In this document: positions 10,095-21,917 of the stretch, in pieces
Position numbering within the stretch: the first letter of the stretch is position 1
How the letters are laid out: the number at the start of each line of letters is the position of its first letter
Origin: Macrocystis pyrifera
Taxonomy: Eukaryota > Sar > Phaeophyceae > Laminariales > Laminariaceae
Reading direction: 5' to 3'
NCBI GenBank assembly: GCA_031763025.1
Contig: JASSKH010000009.1
Span: 5,524,512 to 5,588,511 of the forward strand
DNA: 64,000 nt
Notes under the pieces: model-generated
Database searches by the model: none
The model's input: the letters and a program-made list of their open reading frames with translations, nothing else
What the model was told of the DNA's origin: nothing
Program-made: the position numbers and the translations under genes

Positions 10095-11183
10095 CCCCCC
10101 TCCGCCTCCTCGCCTCTCGTCTTCCCTCCCCTGGCGGGCCACGACCGCCTCGCCCACGACTCGAGGTTTCGGAAGGGCGCCTCCACCACTAAATGCAGAG
10201 CGGTGGCCGCGGCAAACGTTCCCATGACGACGCCCATGTACGTGACGGAGAGTTCCGCCCAGGTCAACTTCACCGCGCTCTCCCGCCGCCCGTACATCAC
10301 CGTCAGCACGCAGGGGTGGGCCAAGTACGCGCAGTAGGTGAGCCTGGAAGGCGTCGCCCACGAGGGCCGCGTCAGCACCCACCCCACCAACCCGCCGCGC
10401 CCCAGGAAGCAGAGCGCGCACATCAGCGCCACGCCGAGCGCCCACGCCGGCCTGGAGAACGCGAGGTAGAGGTGGTCCGCCCAGGGGGACACGCTGCTCT
10501 CCGTCAGGTCTTGGTAAGCCCAGTAGGAGCCATACACCGGCAGGGCTAGGAGGGCGGCGGACGCGACGGCCACCATCGCGGGAGCCGCCCCCGACGCCGC
10601 TTTGCCGTGCCGAACGAGGAACCCTTCCTCGCCAGTCTCGACGGCTCCGAGGCGAGTTGCCGACCTCCATGCTGCGGACATAGGGTTAGCGCCGCCCTCG
10701 GCGTTCTCGGGGTCGTCCCCGGCGCCGCCGCTGCCGCCGCCACCAGCACCACCACCAGCAGCAGCAGCAGCGGCGGCGGCGGCGGCGGCGGCGGTCAGAC
10801 CTCGGCCACGACCGACACCGCCCCGGAAGTTGGTGTGCCAGGCGAACCCGCAGAGCAGACCGACCACGTACACCGGGCAGCGGGTCCACGGAGAGGAGTA
10901 CGCCTCCACCCAACCGTCCCCGTTAGCGGCGTTGAAAAACGCGAACCTCACGTCCTCTCCGAAGCCGAGCCGGAGAAGCGTGTAGCCGCAGCTCGCGGCT
11001 AGGGCGGCGAAGGCCGCGGCGACGGCGGTCCTCGGGCGGCTGTGGTACAGGGCCACGAGGGGCACACCGGCGACGAAGAACATCGTGTCGTTGGATAAGT
11101 ACCAGCTCACGCCGAGACACCCGCCGGCGAGAGGTGGCCAGGGGACCACGTTCGACAAGTAGGTGATCTCGGCCCACCAGTAT
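10040..11183 (-). CDS. acyltransferase exon 3: C-terminal membrane half
   Basis: Acceptor TTAG at 11187-11184. The exon opens YWWAEITYLSNVVPW (residues 668 on), the usual segment after the CRRYWW boundary in this family. Several hydrophobic helices follow (MFFVAGVPLVALY, VYVVGLLCGFAWH, MVAVASAALLALPVYG, ALGVALMCALCFLG, VTYMGVVMGTFAAATALHLV). Between helices there is a poly-Ala/poly-Gly loop coded by GCN repeats. The last ~15 codons read poly-Gly because a 36-nt C tract (10056-10091, plus strand) lies inside the ORF before TAA at 10040-10042. The conserved part ends near EAPFRNLESW, so the Gly tail looks like a recent addition. Confidence 0.85.
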
Positions 11184-14100
11184 CTAACGAGGAGGCGGGC
11201 GGGTATGGGCGGGGGGAGCGGGGGGTCGTGTACGCAGGTGAAAGCGGTGAGAAAGTCGCGTCGTTCTCAGCTGTTACACTCACCGGACAACAGATTCACC
11301 AGCCAGGTCAATAGAGCAATACGCGGTAGGTCCTGAGCTTCCGCCATGATACATTGCGTTGCGCGGGATCTGTGTACCCGGAGCACCAAGACTTGGCCAA
11401 GGAAAAGCGTGCGCTGGATCCAGACGCCTTCTACGACAGAGAGGCAGCACCTTTCCGCTCAAAATGTGTTCTGAGATGACGGGGCTCCTTATAACCCAAA
11501 ACCGTCGGAATGATGCCAATCTCGTTTCGAAAAATGACGTGTTTGAATACTTGGGCAATGGGATTATTCATCGGCATGCGATTTGATTTTTTTGCTGGAG
11601 TCAGTTTTCCGGTGAGGCATGGAGCTCCTTAAGGTCCAGTGAGGAGCCTCAGAAAATTAACGGTGAGCCTCCATCGCAGAACGCCTCCCTGCAACGAAAG
11701 AAAATACGGCTCTCGGGACCAGGCAGTGTGCGGGCTATAGCATTATACATACCAGAAGCGTACCTACTCTATATACCCTGGAACACAAAAACAATAATCA
11801 AGTCAGGATCGGTGTTTCTGTGCCATGTGTTAACCGTTGTTAGCATTGAGCCATGCCGTACCCCCGTCCAACCGCACCAACCGCACCGGCAATTAGCCTC
11901 AGAGGCCACGTGTACGGTCTACTCGCGATTCGCGGGGGCACGCGGTGGCCAGAGCGACACCGAGCAAGGGCCTTCGGGAAACACCGGGAGCGCGACGTGG
12001 GGAGGGGGGTGGGGGGGGGCTGCAGTGGGCGTCGAAACATGCATGAGGATAGAACCCAGATATGTACGACACTGCTACTGTACTGCTGCGGCTGCTGCTG
12101 CTAAAACCGCCGACGGCCCATCGACCTCATGAGAAAAAAAAAAAAAAAAAAAAAAATGAAAGGTGCGCGGCTGTGACGTGATGCGTGAAATGCCATACCA
12201 TACTACTAATACTATACCATACCATGATACTATTAATACTACACGCAGCTTGCAGAAAGAAGATGAGTTTAGAGGGGAAAAAATCGATCTCACAAATGAG
12301 AGTTCATTGACCCTTCTATTGATAGGACTGCAGTCCTGTTTTGGGGACGAACAAGTTAATCTCCAAGTATTACGGGGGCCCGTAGTAAATAGGACCTACG
12401 GTACACACTAAAACCTATATATTTACCCATTTTTACTAACAATATTTGGTCATATTAACAGTACGTAGTTTGTCCCCAAAACGGGACTCCAGTACAAAAA
12501 GAGACAGGGCGCTCTGTTTTCAACTACGTAAATAAGACAACATACTACAGAAATGTAGGGCTGCGGCATTACCGTCCTCACTTTCTATTACGGGGGGGCA
12601 TAGTAAATAGGACCTACGGCACAAACAAAAACCTATATATTCACCTATATTTACTAACAAAATTTGGTCCTATTTACTATGGCCCCCCGCAATAGTAATA
12701 TCACGCACCGTGTTCCAAGCGCACTATATCTGTCATACGATATACCAGGTAAATATTAATAGTCAGTCCTACGCTCGGAGCTCAACCAACACACCGGGGA
12801 AGAGGAAGCAAAATGACTTGCAAGTTCCAACACCAACATATATCATATGTACGACAAATCAACATGTGTTGCGCTTCTGTCGTATATACGTACGCAATCT
12901 TTTTTACTGCCCTGCCTCCTACACAGCGAGCGGTGGGTAAACCACGCGTCCGCCCAAACGTTGAAGCCCTTCACTTTCTTCATGGAACTAAAACGTATGT
13001 GCGGATCTCTCATCAGAAAAGTACCAACAAAGAGAGGCCGAGCACTACTACTGTGTAACATCGTCGGCGCACGGACCACGAGCCACACCCGCGGCCGACT
13101 TCTTCCCGCCGCCGCCGCCGCCGCCGCCGCTGCCGTGGCAAAAAATTCCGAGGACCCGGTAGACCAGGGATCAGCGCCACCATCGCTCACCTATCGCCGA
13201 CTATTTATCCCAAGCTTCTACAGAGCCACACGAAATATCTAAGACAAACTATGGCACTTGTCTGCTGCCATCGTATATGTTACGCATATCCCGACCATAA
13301 TTTGTTCTTTAAAAAAAAAAAGGTCCACGTACATACAGCAGATGCGCGAGCGAGACCAGCACATTCTTTCCCGAGGTATTCTTCCATCACTCCAGACAGA
13401 GTTAGTGTTGGAGCCCGTCTGCCTGCCTGCGACTACGGACCGCATTGTGTTACTATTACTGCTGTACTGCTGTATTGTGGCGATGAGTTCATGTGAGAAC
13501 AACAACAAACAATACCGTTTATTCGTTTATTAATATTACTACTAATATTACGGGGGTCCATAGTTAACAGGACCAATGGCATAGATAAAAACCAATATTT
13601 ACGGGGGTCCATAGTCAACAGGACCTATGGCATAGATAAAAACGTATATATTTAGGTATTTTTACTAACAATATTTGGTCCTGTTTACTATGGTCCCCCG
13701 TAATATTTATAGTACGAGAGTGGAGTTCGAAGTCGGCGTGACTTCAGTCAACCGTTTTACAACAACAACAACATGATACGTGCGCGAAAAAAGAAAACAA
13801 AACTCACCACCACTACGCACTACGTACAAGCACATACCGGTTACAAACAAACAAAAAAACGGGGGAAAAAAAAAAACGAAAGAATACAAAAAAACTCAAG
13901 CTGTGAGGTGAAAACTTTTCTAAAAACTACTAGTACGAGTACCTCCACGCTGAACCGACATACAAGAACCATACATATCGAGATTTAATATACAAACGAT
14001 CCTCATAAATTGAAACAGATTGTTACGTATTTGTGACGTATGGACCGCACCACTCTGCGTGGAAAAGTAAGGATGGTTGCGGTATAAAATATGGAGATCA

Positions 14101-16866
14101 AGCCGATACACAACAGCAGTATACATAGCACAAATGTCGAATACACCCCGCCGCCATGCCCCTCCCACCCTGGTCCATAAGATTATGGAACTACGGATAC
14201 GCATGATATCGAGTACACCGCCCCCCCCAAGCAATGTCTGCCTGGTCGATGGAAATTCGACGTGCTCCGTTCCGCCCCGGCATTTTGTAGGGGTCCGAGG
14301 GTCTACAGTATGGTCATACGACTACGGCCATGCACGATATCGAGTACCCCCCCCCCCCCCCCATCTCCCCCGCCCGCCTTCATGGGACTCGCCGAATACC
14401 TCGCGGCGCTTCGCAAAGCTTGGTGCAAGCAAGCAATGTCTGCCTGGCTGGTGAAAACCCGACGTGCTCCGTCCCGGCATTGTAGGGACATGAGGGTCTA
14501 TGGCCATACGACTACAGTGTCATGCATGATATCGAGTACCCCCCCCCCCCCCCCCCCCCCCCCCCGTTCCCCTTCCCCCCGACCGCCGCTCACCTACGAC
14601 AGCGATCCGCCTGTCCTACCGCGAGGGGCCACCAGTCAGGCCCCTCCCCGAGCAGGGGGAGAACCTTCCACACGAAAAACGTCGTGAAGGCCAGGGTGGG
14701 CGTAAGCCGGAGGTACCGGTGTAGGTATGCTTTCGCCATCCACCGCCACCGCCCGAGAGACCCCGACCCCAGCTTTGGCAGGAGGACGGCGCTCAAAAGG
14801 AAGCCCGACATGAGGAAGAAGGTATCGACCGCGAGAAAACCTCCCGGTAGTACCTGCGCGGGCAACCTGAACCAATCGTTCGAGACAGGGAGTGCATGTT
14901 CATACGTACGTGGGGGCGTAAGTAGCAAGAATCAGAACCGACCATGGGCCCCCAAACCACGTATCCCGCCATGTTCATACACAAAAAAAAAATGGTCCCG
15001 ATTACCACAGCAGTATGTTCCCCCGGAAAATATATACGTGGGGAGATGTGATGAACACACAGCAGAGGGGATGGGTGGGTTCGGGACAAGATGGGTGGGG
15101 GGGGGTAGCCGACTGGCTGCTGCCGCTGCTGCCGCCGTCGCTGCTGCAGCTGTGGCACTTTATAATTTAAGTCGTTGCCATTTGCTGAACCCACAGGAAA
15201 TGGCCGCGTGAAGCGGTGTTATAAATATGCGTATTGGCGATCAACGCCTGAGCAAATCGGCGCAAAATAGAAAAAACAAGAAAAAAACAGCTCTATTTCC
15301 TCATTTCTCAATACTGGCGTCGCGGAATGCCATGCATCATGCATCCATGTATGCACCACTACGGTTCTACAGGCAGTACATACGAGAATAACAAATATGT
15401 ACGTACGTACGTACGTAGTACCGGCAAGCTATACCCACGCACTCGACATCCTGCATCCAGGGTACCCAGCAGTGTCCGCGCGCTGATTCTTCGTGTAGCA
15501 GATACAAGCTCACCGTGGAGATAAACGCCGACAGACAGACAGACATCATGCATCGCAAGGAGTGCCGGTGTGTACTGCTGCACCTGTGGTGTTGCAAAAG
15601 ACGAGCTCCCAAAGCGTACCAGGTATATATCATGTTATGCATAGTGTTGCCCCACATAGGCTGAAGGGATTGGTGATCTGCCCCTCGTCCGCTTGGCCAC
15701 CATCCATTGTTCCAAGTATTTCGTATACGAATAATTTATCGTATCGATTTCCTCGCTTACGGTTCGTCCGCGCGACAAAACAACCATGTTATGCTGAAAA
15801 AAACAACCATAGTAATAATAACAAAAACAGCAGCGTAGAGAAATAAACCATAAGACAACGACCAACGAAAGCAGGAACATTGGTTGATCTTTCAGCAAAG
15901 CGACGGCATTTTCGTGTACATAGCATCATTATCCCTGCTCCCTTCCCTGTATAGGCCCTATATATACCAGGTGCCAAGGATGAAATAATCATTGGTGCTG
16001 TACTTATTACGGGGGGGCGTAGTTAATAGACCTATGATACACACAAAAAACTATATATTTACCCATTTTTGCTAACAGTATTTGGTCCTATTTACTATGG
16101 TACCCCGGCAATAGTACTCTGGGATACCAGGTACCAGGTATATCGTACCAGGTATGAGAATATCATACCATGCATACCGCAGGTAAGACGCAGCTGCTGT
16201 GCGCCAAAGGTACGGGCAATTTAGATTTATACACCCGTTACGTATAAAATAGTATGCACGAGCGTTTCTATTATCACCAGGTATCACCACACCTCGCGAG
16301 AAGGCCCTTCCCGTGACGGGGCAAGACGTCGACGGTGTTCGTGAAGCCCGGCCCGGAGAGAGCGTAGATCAGAACGTGCCCGAGCACCACCCACATCATC
16401 GACAGCGTCCGCACGCCGTCGAGCGCGCCGAACTCGTCGCCAGCGCGAGGCGGCGCCAGGAGCTTGTCCATGTTCAACATGAGGGAGAAGCACTCCAGGC
16501 AGTCACGCCAACTTGACGAGCCACCATCACCGTCAGCAGCAGTGTCATTGTCGTAGTTGTTGCGAGCAGCATTTTGCCCGTCCGGCGTCGGCGATCCGCT
16601 ATTCCCGCTTTCCCCCCCCGCCGCTGATACCTGTATCTCGTTCAGAATCCCGCGAGTGGTCCCATTAATGCTGTTCGTACTGGAAAAATGACGGCAGGAG
16701 GCGGATGAGGAGCTGCGGAAATGCGCCGGGTTTTGGTTCCCTACCCGCAGTGAGGATGATATCGGGAGCAGTGGCTGTCGGGCGGGATCCTCTCCGTGCT
16801 CGAGAGTATCTCCCTCACTGCTCCTCCTGCTGCTGTGATTGGAGGTTTTTCCCCCATCAAGTTCCA

Positions 16867-16909
<43 letters not shown>

Positions 16910-17170
16910 CTGGTGCGGTCCAATATCCTTCCCCTCCTCGACGCCGTTGGTCGCCCACGTAGTAGCAGTGGTAGTACTACTAATAGTACTAGTGGCAGCT
17001 GCTGCGGCGACGGCGGCGGTGTTGGGTAGCCCTGCTTTGATGCGCGGATCTAGCAGGAGGGTGTTCCGGGTCCACGTGCTGTTGCCGGAGCCCGAGGAGG
17101 GTGTTCGGCCGGTGCCTACTGGTGATAACCCGCTGTTGCCGTTGTTGACGCTCTGCCTCGCCTGCTGCTG

Positions 17171-17208
<38 letters not shown>

Positions 17209-18019
17209 CGGCCTGGTACAGGCGTTGGTGGCGGAGGCGGCGAAGGCGGCGAAGGTGGCGAAGGCGGCGATAATCTGACGCCGTTCCCGCGAGGACCAGA
17301 GCGACAAGAACGCCCAGGAAACAGAGCACGCTTACGGTGCCCGCGTCCGGATAGATGCGAAGCTCGTCCCCACAGGTGAACGAAGTCGACCCCACAAACG
17401 AGGCCGCACTACCAGGGTCGTTGTCGCTGCTGGTCGCAGTGGGCAACAGGCTCGAGGCGTTGACGCTCGCCAGAAGAGCTAGAACTGAGGCGGAGTCGCA
17501 GCTCTGCGGCAAGCACACCCCGATTGAAGCTACTAGGGACATCTGCCCAAGGCAGTAGTGGGCGTCCTCGACGTCGCCACACCCTTGGGGAGAGCCCCGG
17601 TCGCTCAGGTGGAGGTCGGCGAAGAAGGCGGCGTCCTCCGCGAAAGAGGAGTTGCCTCCGAGAGCACCGAGGAGAATCGCAAAGGACTCCAAGACGTGTC
17701 CACTGCTGTAGGAGAGCAGGGTGAGGTGCTCGAAGGAGGATCCCAGCAGTGCCTGGCCACATGGCGTGTCAGACTGGGCCTCCACAGCGCTGCAGACTAG
17801 CTGACACGCGACCTGGACCGCTCGAGTTTTTGGGAAGAAGCGCAAGCAGCCGGAGGAGCACGCATTATCATCACCCACGTCCGTGGCATCAGCATGATAA
17901 GCACGGTTGATTATCGCGTGATCCGTGGCGGCGTAGCTCGCGGTGGTAGTGGTAGAGGTGCAGGCGGCCGCGAAAAGAGCGGCGACCAGAGTAGCTGGCG
18001 AGATTGACACCAACCTCAT
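10040..18019 (-). CDS. NRF-6-like multipass membrane acyltransferase (three exons)
   Basis: Spliced model: exon 1 18019-16293, exon 2 14866-14594, exon 3 11183-10040; 3144 nt, 1047 codons plus stop. Both junctions are GT-AG and fall two bases into an Arg codon, so the frame is kept. The product has the architecture of nose-resistant-to-fluoxetine (NRF-6) proteins: a signal peptide, an extracellular Cys-rich NRF domain, a long low-complexity linker, then an acyltransferase-3 membrane domain. Relatives move acyl groups on or across membranes and in C. elegans affect lipid and drug uptake; the substrate here is unknown. Introns of 1426 and 3410 bp are filled with MITE-1, FB-1 and CTN copies. I chose the Met at 18019 because a hydrophobic signal sequence follows directly; an in-frame Met at 18106 lacks this. 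Polyadenylation and UTRs are not visible to me. Confidence 0.85.
12310..12502. mobile_element. FB-1 copy 4 interrupted by MITE-1
   Basis: Left arm ACTGCAGTCCTGTTTTGGGG, right arm TTTGTCCCCAAAACGGGACT. The loop is opened by MITE-1 at 12370. Confidence 0.7.
12370..12460. mobile_element. MITE-1, right end degraded
   Basis: Begins TTACGGGGGCCCGTAGT after TA. The right end stops after AATATTTGGTCATATTAAC without the terminal CCCGTAA. Confidence 0.65.
12588..12692. mobile_element. MITE-1 complete copy
   Basis: 105 bp with TA on both sides. Termini TTACGGGGGGGCATAGT and ACTATGGCCCCCCGCAA. Confidence 0.85.
13548..13703. mobile_element. two overlapping or nested MITE-1 copies
   Basis: Two successive left termini (13548 and about 13599, TTTACGGGGGTCCATAG) share one right terminus ending ACTATGGTCCCCCGTAA at 13703. 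TA flanks the outer pair. This suggests one copy inserted into another with loss of one end. Confidence 0.75.
14176..14220 (+). mobile_element. CTN 3' tip
   Basis: ACTACGGATACGCATGATAT then CGAGTACACCG, followed by an 8-nt C run that is the 5' border of the next CTN copy. Confidence 0.55.
14229..14346 (+). mobile_element. CTN fragment between two C runs
   Basis: Starts AAGCAATGTCTGCCTGGTCG directly after C run 14221-14228. Ends GATATCGAGTA directly before C run 14347-14362. Confidence 0.8.
14380..14538 (+). mobile_element. CTN fragment with a 27-nt C tail
   Basis: Longer than its neighbour; starts CATGGGACTCGCCGAATACC and ends TGATATCGAGTA at the C run 14539-14565. It inserted downstream of, or into, the tail of the previous copy. 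Confidence 0.8.
14594..14866 (-). CDS. acyltransferase exon 2: core of the acyltransferase-3 domain
   Basis: Residues 577-667. GGFLAVDTFFLMSGFLLSAV is the family's membrane segment with the characteristic VDTFF-SGF motif. It is followed by AYLHRYLRLTPTLAFTTFFV and the GEGPDWWPLAVGQADRCRR boundary. Acceptor TTCAG at 14871-14867, donor CGTAG/GTGAGC at 14594/14593. An alternative acceptor a few codons downstream (CGCAG) would break the phase with exon 1. Confidence 0.85.
14867..16292 (-). other. intron 1 of the acyltransferase gene
   Basis: Donor GAG/GTGTGG at 16292. Contains MITE-1 (16007-16111), three TACCAGGTA motifs at 16125, 16132 and 16146, an ACGT run near 15410 and a CTG/GCC-rich stretch at 15115-15155. 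No coding exon is seen inside. Confidence 0.75.
16007..16111. mobile_element. MITE-1 complete copy in intron 1
   Basis: TA flanks; termini TTACGGGGGGGCGTAGT and ACTATGGTACCCCGGCAA. Confidence 0.85.
16293..18019 (-). CDS. acyltransferase exon 1: signal peptide, NRF domain, Gln-rich linker
   Basis: Residues 1-576. Signal sequence 1-30 (MRLVSISPATLVAALFAAAC). NRF domain about 53-220 with paired cysteines (CSSGC, CQLVC, CGQALLGS, CGDVEDAHYC, SIGVCLPQSC, FTCGDELRIYP). First membrane helix about 226-246 (AGTVSVLCFLGVLVALVLAG). A basic stretch, then two CAG-coded Gln runs (about 273-287 and 370-384) in a 250-residue Ser/Thr/Asn-rich linker. The acyltransferase-3 start is at 509-550 (LECFSLMLNMDKLL, then LDGVRTLSMMWVVLGHVL), with the conserved His in LGH. 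The first exon is long and GC-rich. The Gln-run lengths probably vary between individuals. Confidence 0.85.
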
Positions 18020-18109
18020 CGCCACTGGCTGCGTCGGTGCATGGGTGAGCAGGTTCAAACCGCAAAGGCGGAGGGATTTCACAACATGCCAGAACAATAA
18101 CGCCATTCA

Positions 18110-19592
18110 AACAGAACTCCCGCTGCCCAACCTCAAAACCCATGACAACCCCTCAGGCCGGTAACAAAACACGGCGCTCTGCACGCCGTAAATCTGCTGG
18201 AGCATCGCTAAGGTCGCCGGACCCAAGGCCAGGAAGACAGTGCGAGGTGAGAGCTGTGCTCCTCGGTGATTTTGGGAGATGTTGAGTATTGTATTTTTCA
18301 CGCATTTCATGTTTTGAATAGGTGCGAATAGCCACTGCTGCTGTGTGAACTGAGCTGGTAATATGATATTTTTCAGAAGGACACAGCAGCAGCAGCAGCA
18401 GCAGCAGAGAGTGCACAGGCAGCAGCAGCAGGACTTTATCGTCTTGACTGATGGCCTCTACTGGTAAGACGTAGCTCGCTTCGCTTGAAAAACCCGGCGC
18501 ATATAATAACCGACGGTGTCCCAGGCGCTCCCATATAGACCATGTGTGAGAAATTCGCGTTCTCGGCCGTCTGCCTGTTTTGTTGCTCAATCCTCAAGGG
18601 ACGAAGGACAATGCGCTGGGCAAGGTTGCACACATGCATATATACGAGACTACCTCGGGTACTTGGCTGGCGTGTCGCTGGGCAGACATATTGTTCCCGC
18701 AATCACACCCCTAGCTAGACCATCTGACCATCTGCAGATTCGTTACGAGGTACGCCGCCAGGTACCTCATTCACGTGTATGTAGGGTGCGGTACGAGACG
18801 GAGTACGGCTACTACTAACTGTAGCTGTTGTATTAATATTCTGCTCACTCAGTATGTTTGAACTTTGCACTCTGCACAAAACCTTCGCATGGATAAATAG
18901 CAGGTATGAATCAATGCTGTATCATGTACACGACACCAGCAAGAAACAGGAATGCTGAATAATGCTGTATTTCTTAATTAAGAAACACGTATGCACTATG
19001 TTCAGAATGACGTCAAGTCTCCCGAATATCTTGGTTTCCTGTAGATTCTCGTATCAGCCTGCCTTTCTTGCTGCCTACGTGGTACCTGGTACCCGGTAGT
19101 GCTCTCGTGCCCGCAACGGTTTCCTTTCACTTTCTTGAGGGCACCCTGAAACAACAATCGACACCGCACGTCGAATTATTTGACTTCGGCCCTCCCGACT
19201 CCCGACGGGAGGGGGGGGGTACCTGACACCGTCCGCCCGCTCTACGTACGCCTCAACAAATACATATGTAAAGCTGAAATCAGGGGACGGTAGAGAGCTC
19301 CCCCCCCCTGCTGGATACAAGAGAAATCAGGGGACGGTAAAGGGCCGTTCCCCCCCCTGTTTGATACAAGACCTTTCGTTGTACTTTAAGTAATTGGTGA
19401 TAATGCGGCGCGACCTTAGGCTGACTCCTTCGGGGCCAGAAACCAGAAAAAAAAAAGTATTTCCCCTTTGTGGTGTTGAAACCCACACAGCCGATGGGAA
19501 ATATTATTTGGTGTGCCGCAGCAGGAAAAAGCTGCGCTTTCAACACACAACACCTACCACTGCCGATGATCCCTCGCCTCACAGGCCTCACA
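18110..19592. other. 5' flank of the acyltransferase gene; no other gene seen
   Basis: Contains a CAG run (18386-18410) and an imperfect ~48 bp tandem duplication (19275-19320 and 19321-19370, each with AAATCAGGGGACGGTA and a C run). One TACCTGGTA sits at 19083. I could not place a promoter. Confidence 0.45.
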
Positions 19593-19915
19593 GGGCACGA
19601 GATGACGCCAAACCTTCGAGGCTATGTGCTCCACTGCTCTGAGAGTGCTCGCTACCAAGTTTGAGGGTCGTTGGTGCTCTGTGGCCGGAGTTCTCGCTCG
19701 AGACGCGAGAGACTGGCGCATTTCTGGCCCGTTTTTTTTTAGACGAAACTGGATCCCATTTCCGTCTGGAAAAAAACGGCCATAAATGGGTCAGGCTCCG
19801 ACGTCTTCAGCAAGAACTCCTGCCACACAGCTTTAACGACCCTCAAACTTGATATAGAGCACTCGCAGAGCAGTGGGGCATACGGCCTCGAAAGGTTTGA
19901 CGTCATCTCGTGCCC
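19593..19915. mobile_element. FB-2, 323 bp palindromic foldback
   Basis: The left half starts GGGCACGAGATGACG and the right half ends CGTCATCTCGTGCCC. The arms match for about 155 bp with scattered mismatches (CAAGTTTGAGGGTCGTT on the left; AACGACCCTCAAACTTG on the right). The short centre around 19750 contains GACGAAACTGGATCCC. No ORF runs through with domain-like sequence. Only one copy is seen here. Confidence 0.75.
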
Positions 19916-19934
19916 TTCTTTTTTCCTTTTTTTT

Positions 19935-21881
19935 TCGATCATCACTTTCACTTTCCAGCTTAACTCGCAGGAGGTTTTACTCTCAGCGGTCTTCTTCTGG
20001 ACAAGCCGTGGTCACAGGTGTCGTCCCTCCCCCCCCCCCCCCCGCTACTAAGCACAGTAGGCAAAACATTTTGTAAGATTTTGAACGATAGAATGGGAAC
20101 GATGATGGAGAAGGAGGACAAAATAAGCGAAGGACAAGCAGGGTTTAGGCCAAACCGTAGCTGCGTAGACCATGTGTACACCTTACGTAAAGATTATTCA
20201 AGGTAGGAAAGACGCGGGACTAACAACGTACTGTTTCTTTCTAGATGTGCAGAAAGCCTACCACACAGTATGGAGAAATAGATTGTGGGAAAAACTGTGG
20301 GAAATAGGAATCAGAGGAAAGATGTGGAGAATGATGAAAAAGATGACGGAATGTGCGAGAAGTGCTGTGATGCTGGACGGGGAAATATCGAAGTATGTTG
20401 ATATTTTACAAGGTGTTGCACAGGGATGTACGTTGTCACCTAACTTATTCAAGATATATATTAACGACCTGATAGTAGCAGTCGAGGGAGCAAGGCAGGG
20501 AGTCACGGTAGGGGAAGATACGGTGTCGGGATTGATGTTTGCGGATGACTTCGTGGGGATATCAGAAACACCCGAAGGATTGCAGAAACAAATAGAGAAG
20601 GCGCTAGAATACACCAGGAAATGGAGGGTGACGGCGAACGTGAAGAAATGCGCAGTAGTTGTTTGCAACGAAGATAAGGTAACCCCGGTAAATTTCAGGT
20701 GGAAGCGGGGAGAAGATGAATTGCCGATCGTAGACCAGTATACATACCTTGGCGTAGTGATCTCAAAAGACTGCTCTTGGGATACAAATATAGCAAAAGT
20801 AATAGGAAAGGGTAATGCACAAGTAGGCAAGATGGATGCGATCCTAACAGACCCGAACCTTGACACTAGGATTAAGAGATGTATCTTGATGAATGTGATA
20901 GTACCAAAGCTAGAATATGCAGGAGAAGTATGGGAAGGGAACGCGAAACTCGTAAAACAGTTGGAAAAAGTACAAATGACGGCAGCTAAAAAATCCTAAG
21001 ATGCTCAAGTACGACTAGTAATACAGTATTAAGAGCAGAACTGGGAATGCGCCCACTCAAGACAAATAGAGACATGAGAAAGTTGAAGTGGCAATATAAA
21101 GTAAGGAACATGCCAAAAAAGAGGTTGCCAGCCATAGTTGATAGAGCTGTATGGGAGAAAGTATCAAAAGGGCGATCTGCAATAAGGTGGGATGGCGTAG
21201 TTGAGAAAGTATGGAAGGATCTAGGGGGAAACCAAGTAGAGATGATGTCCGCCGGGAAGTTTGGGAGGTACGAGGCAGAAGTAGAAGAAAGGATAGAAAG
21301 AAGGGAAAGGCTAGCGCTAAGAAACAGGGTGGAATCGGGAAAACACTTGGAGATATACGGGGGATTGAGGGAAGGAATAGGAATGAAAACGTATTTGCAT
21401 GGCCCAATGGACTTCGCGAAAACGCTGAAACTGCGCTTTCGTGTAGGGGACCTGGACCTGCCAGAAAGAAGAAAGAGGTACACCAGTAACCAGGAAGAGG
21501 AGGAAGTAGACGCACAGATGTGCCCGTGTGGCAAAGCAATAGAGAGTAGAACTCGCATAGTAGGAGAATGTGAAATATACAAGGAGGAACGGGATGTGTT
21601 GGAAGGAGATGAGGAAAATAGACGAATGTGACATGGAGGAGTTTGATACAATGAATAGTAGCGAGAAAAACGATCGCTATCCTAGGAGATAGATGGTGGC
21701 CACAGGAGGCCAAACAGGAAGGGGATAAGATTAGCAAAAAGTTTCTATGTCATCTATGGAAACAACGTAATGAGCGCCCAATTGTCGGAGGTGTCTCTAT
21801 TAGGAGTAGGAACGGTGCTCCGTCTCGAAAGGGATGCGTGGTCAATGGTCAAATGACTAAGGCAAGCAACAAATGAGTACG

Positions 21882-21917
<36 letters not shown>

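Larger units (their letters stand above)
11184..14593 (-). other. intron 2 of the acyltransferase gene
   Basis: Donor GTGAGC at 14593, acceptor TTAG at 11184. It holds a REP-F copy (about 11471-11690), an FB-1 with MITE-1, two further MITE-1 sites, a GCC/GCT repeat (13100-13135) and three CTN fragments. The G-rich start of the intron on the sense strand comes from the CTN C tail (14539-14565 on plus), within 30 bp of the 5' splice site. Confidence 0.75.

Noticed and set aside
10193-10985. Plus-strand ORFs opposite acyltransferase exon 3
   Set aside because: Shadow frames of a GC-rich exon; the minus-strand frame carries the membrane helices and family motifs.
19661-19852. Short ORFs inside FB-2
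   Set aside because: They cross the palindrome centre and have mirror-image partners on the other strand, as expected of a foldback, not a gene.
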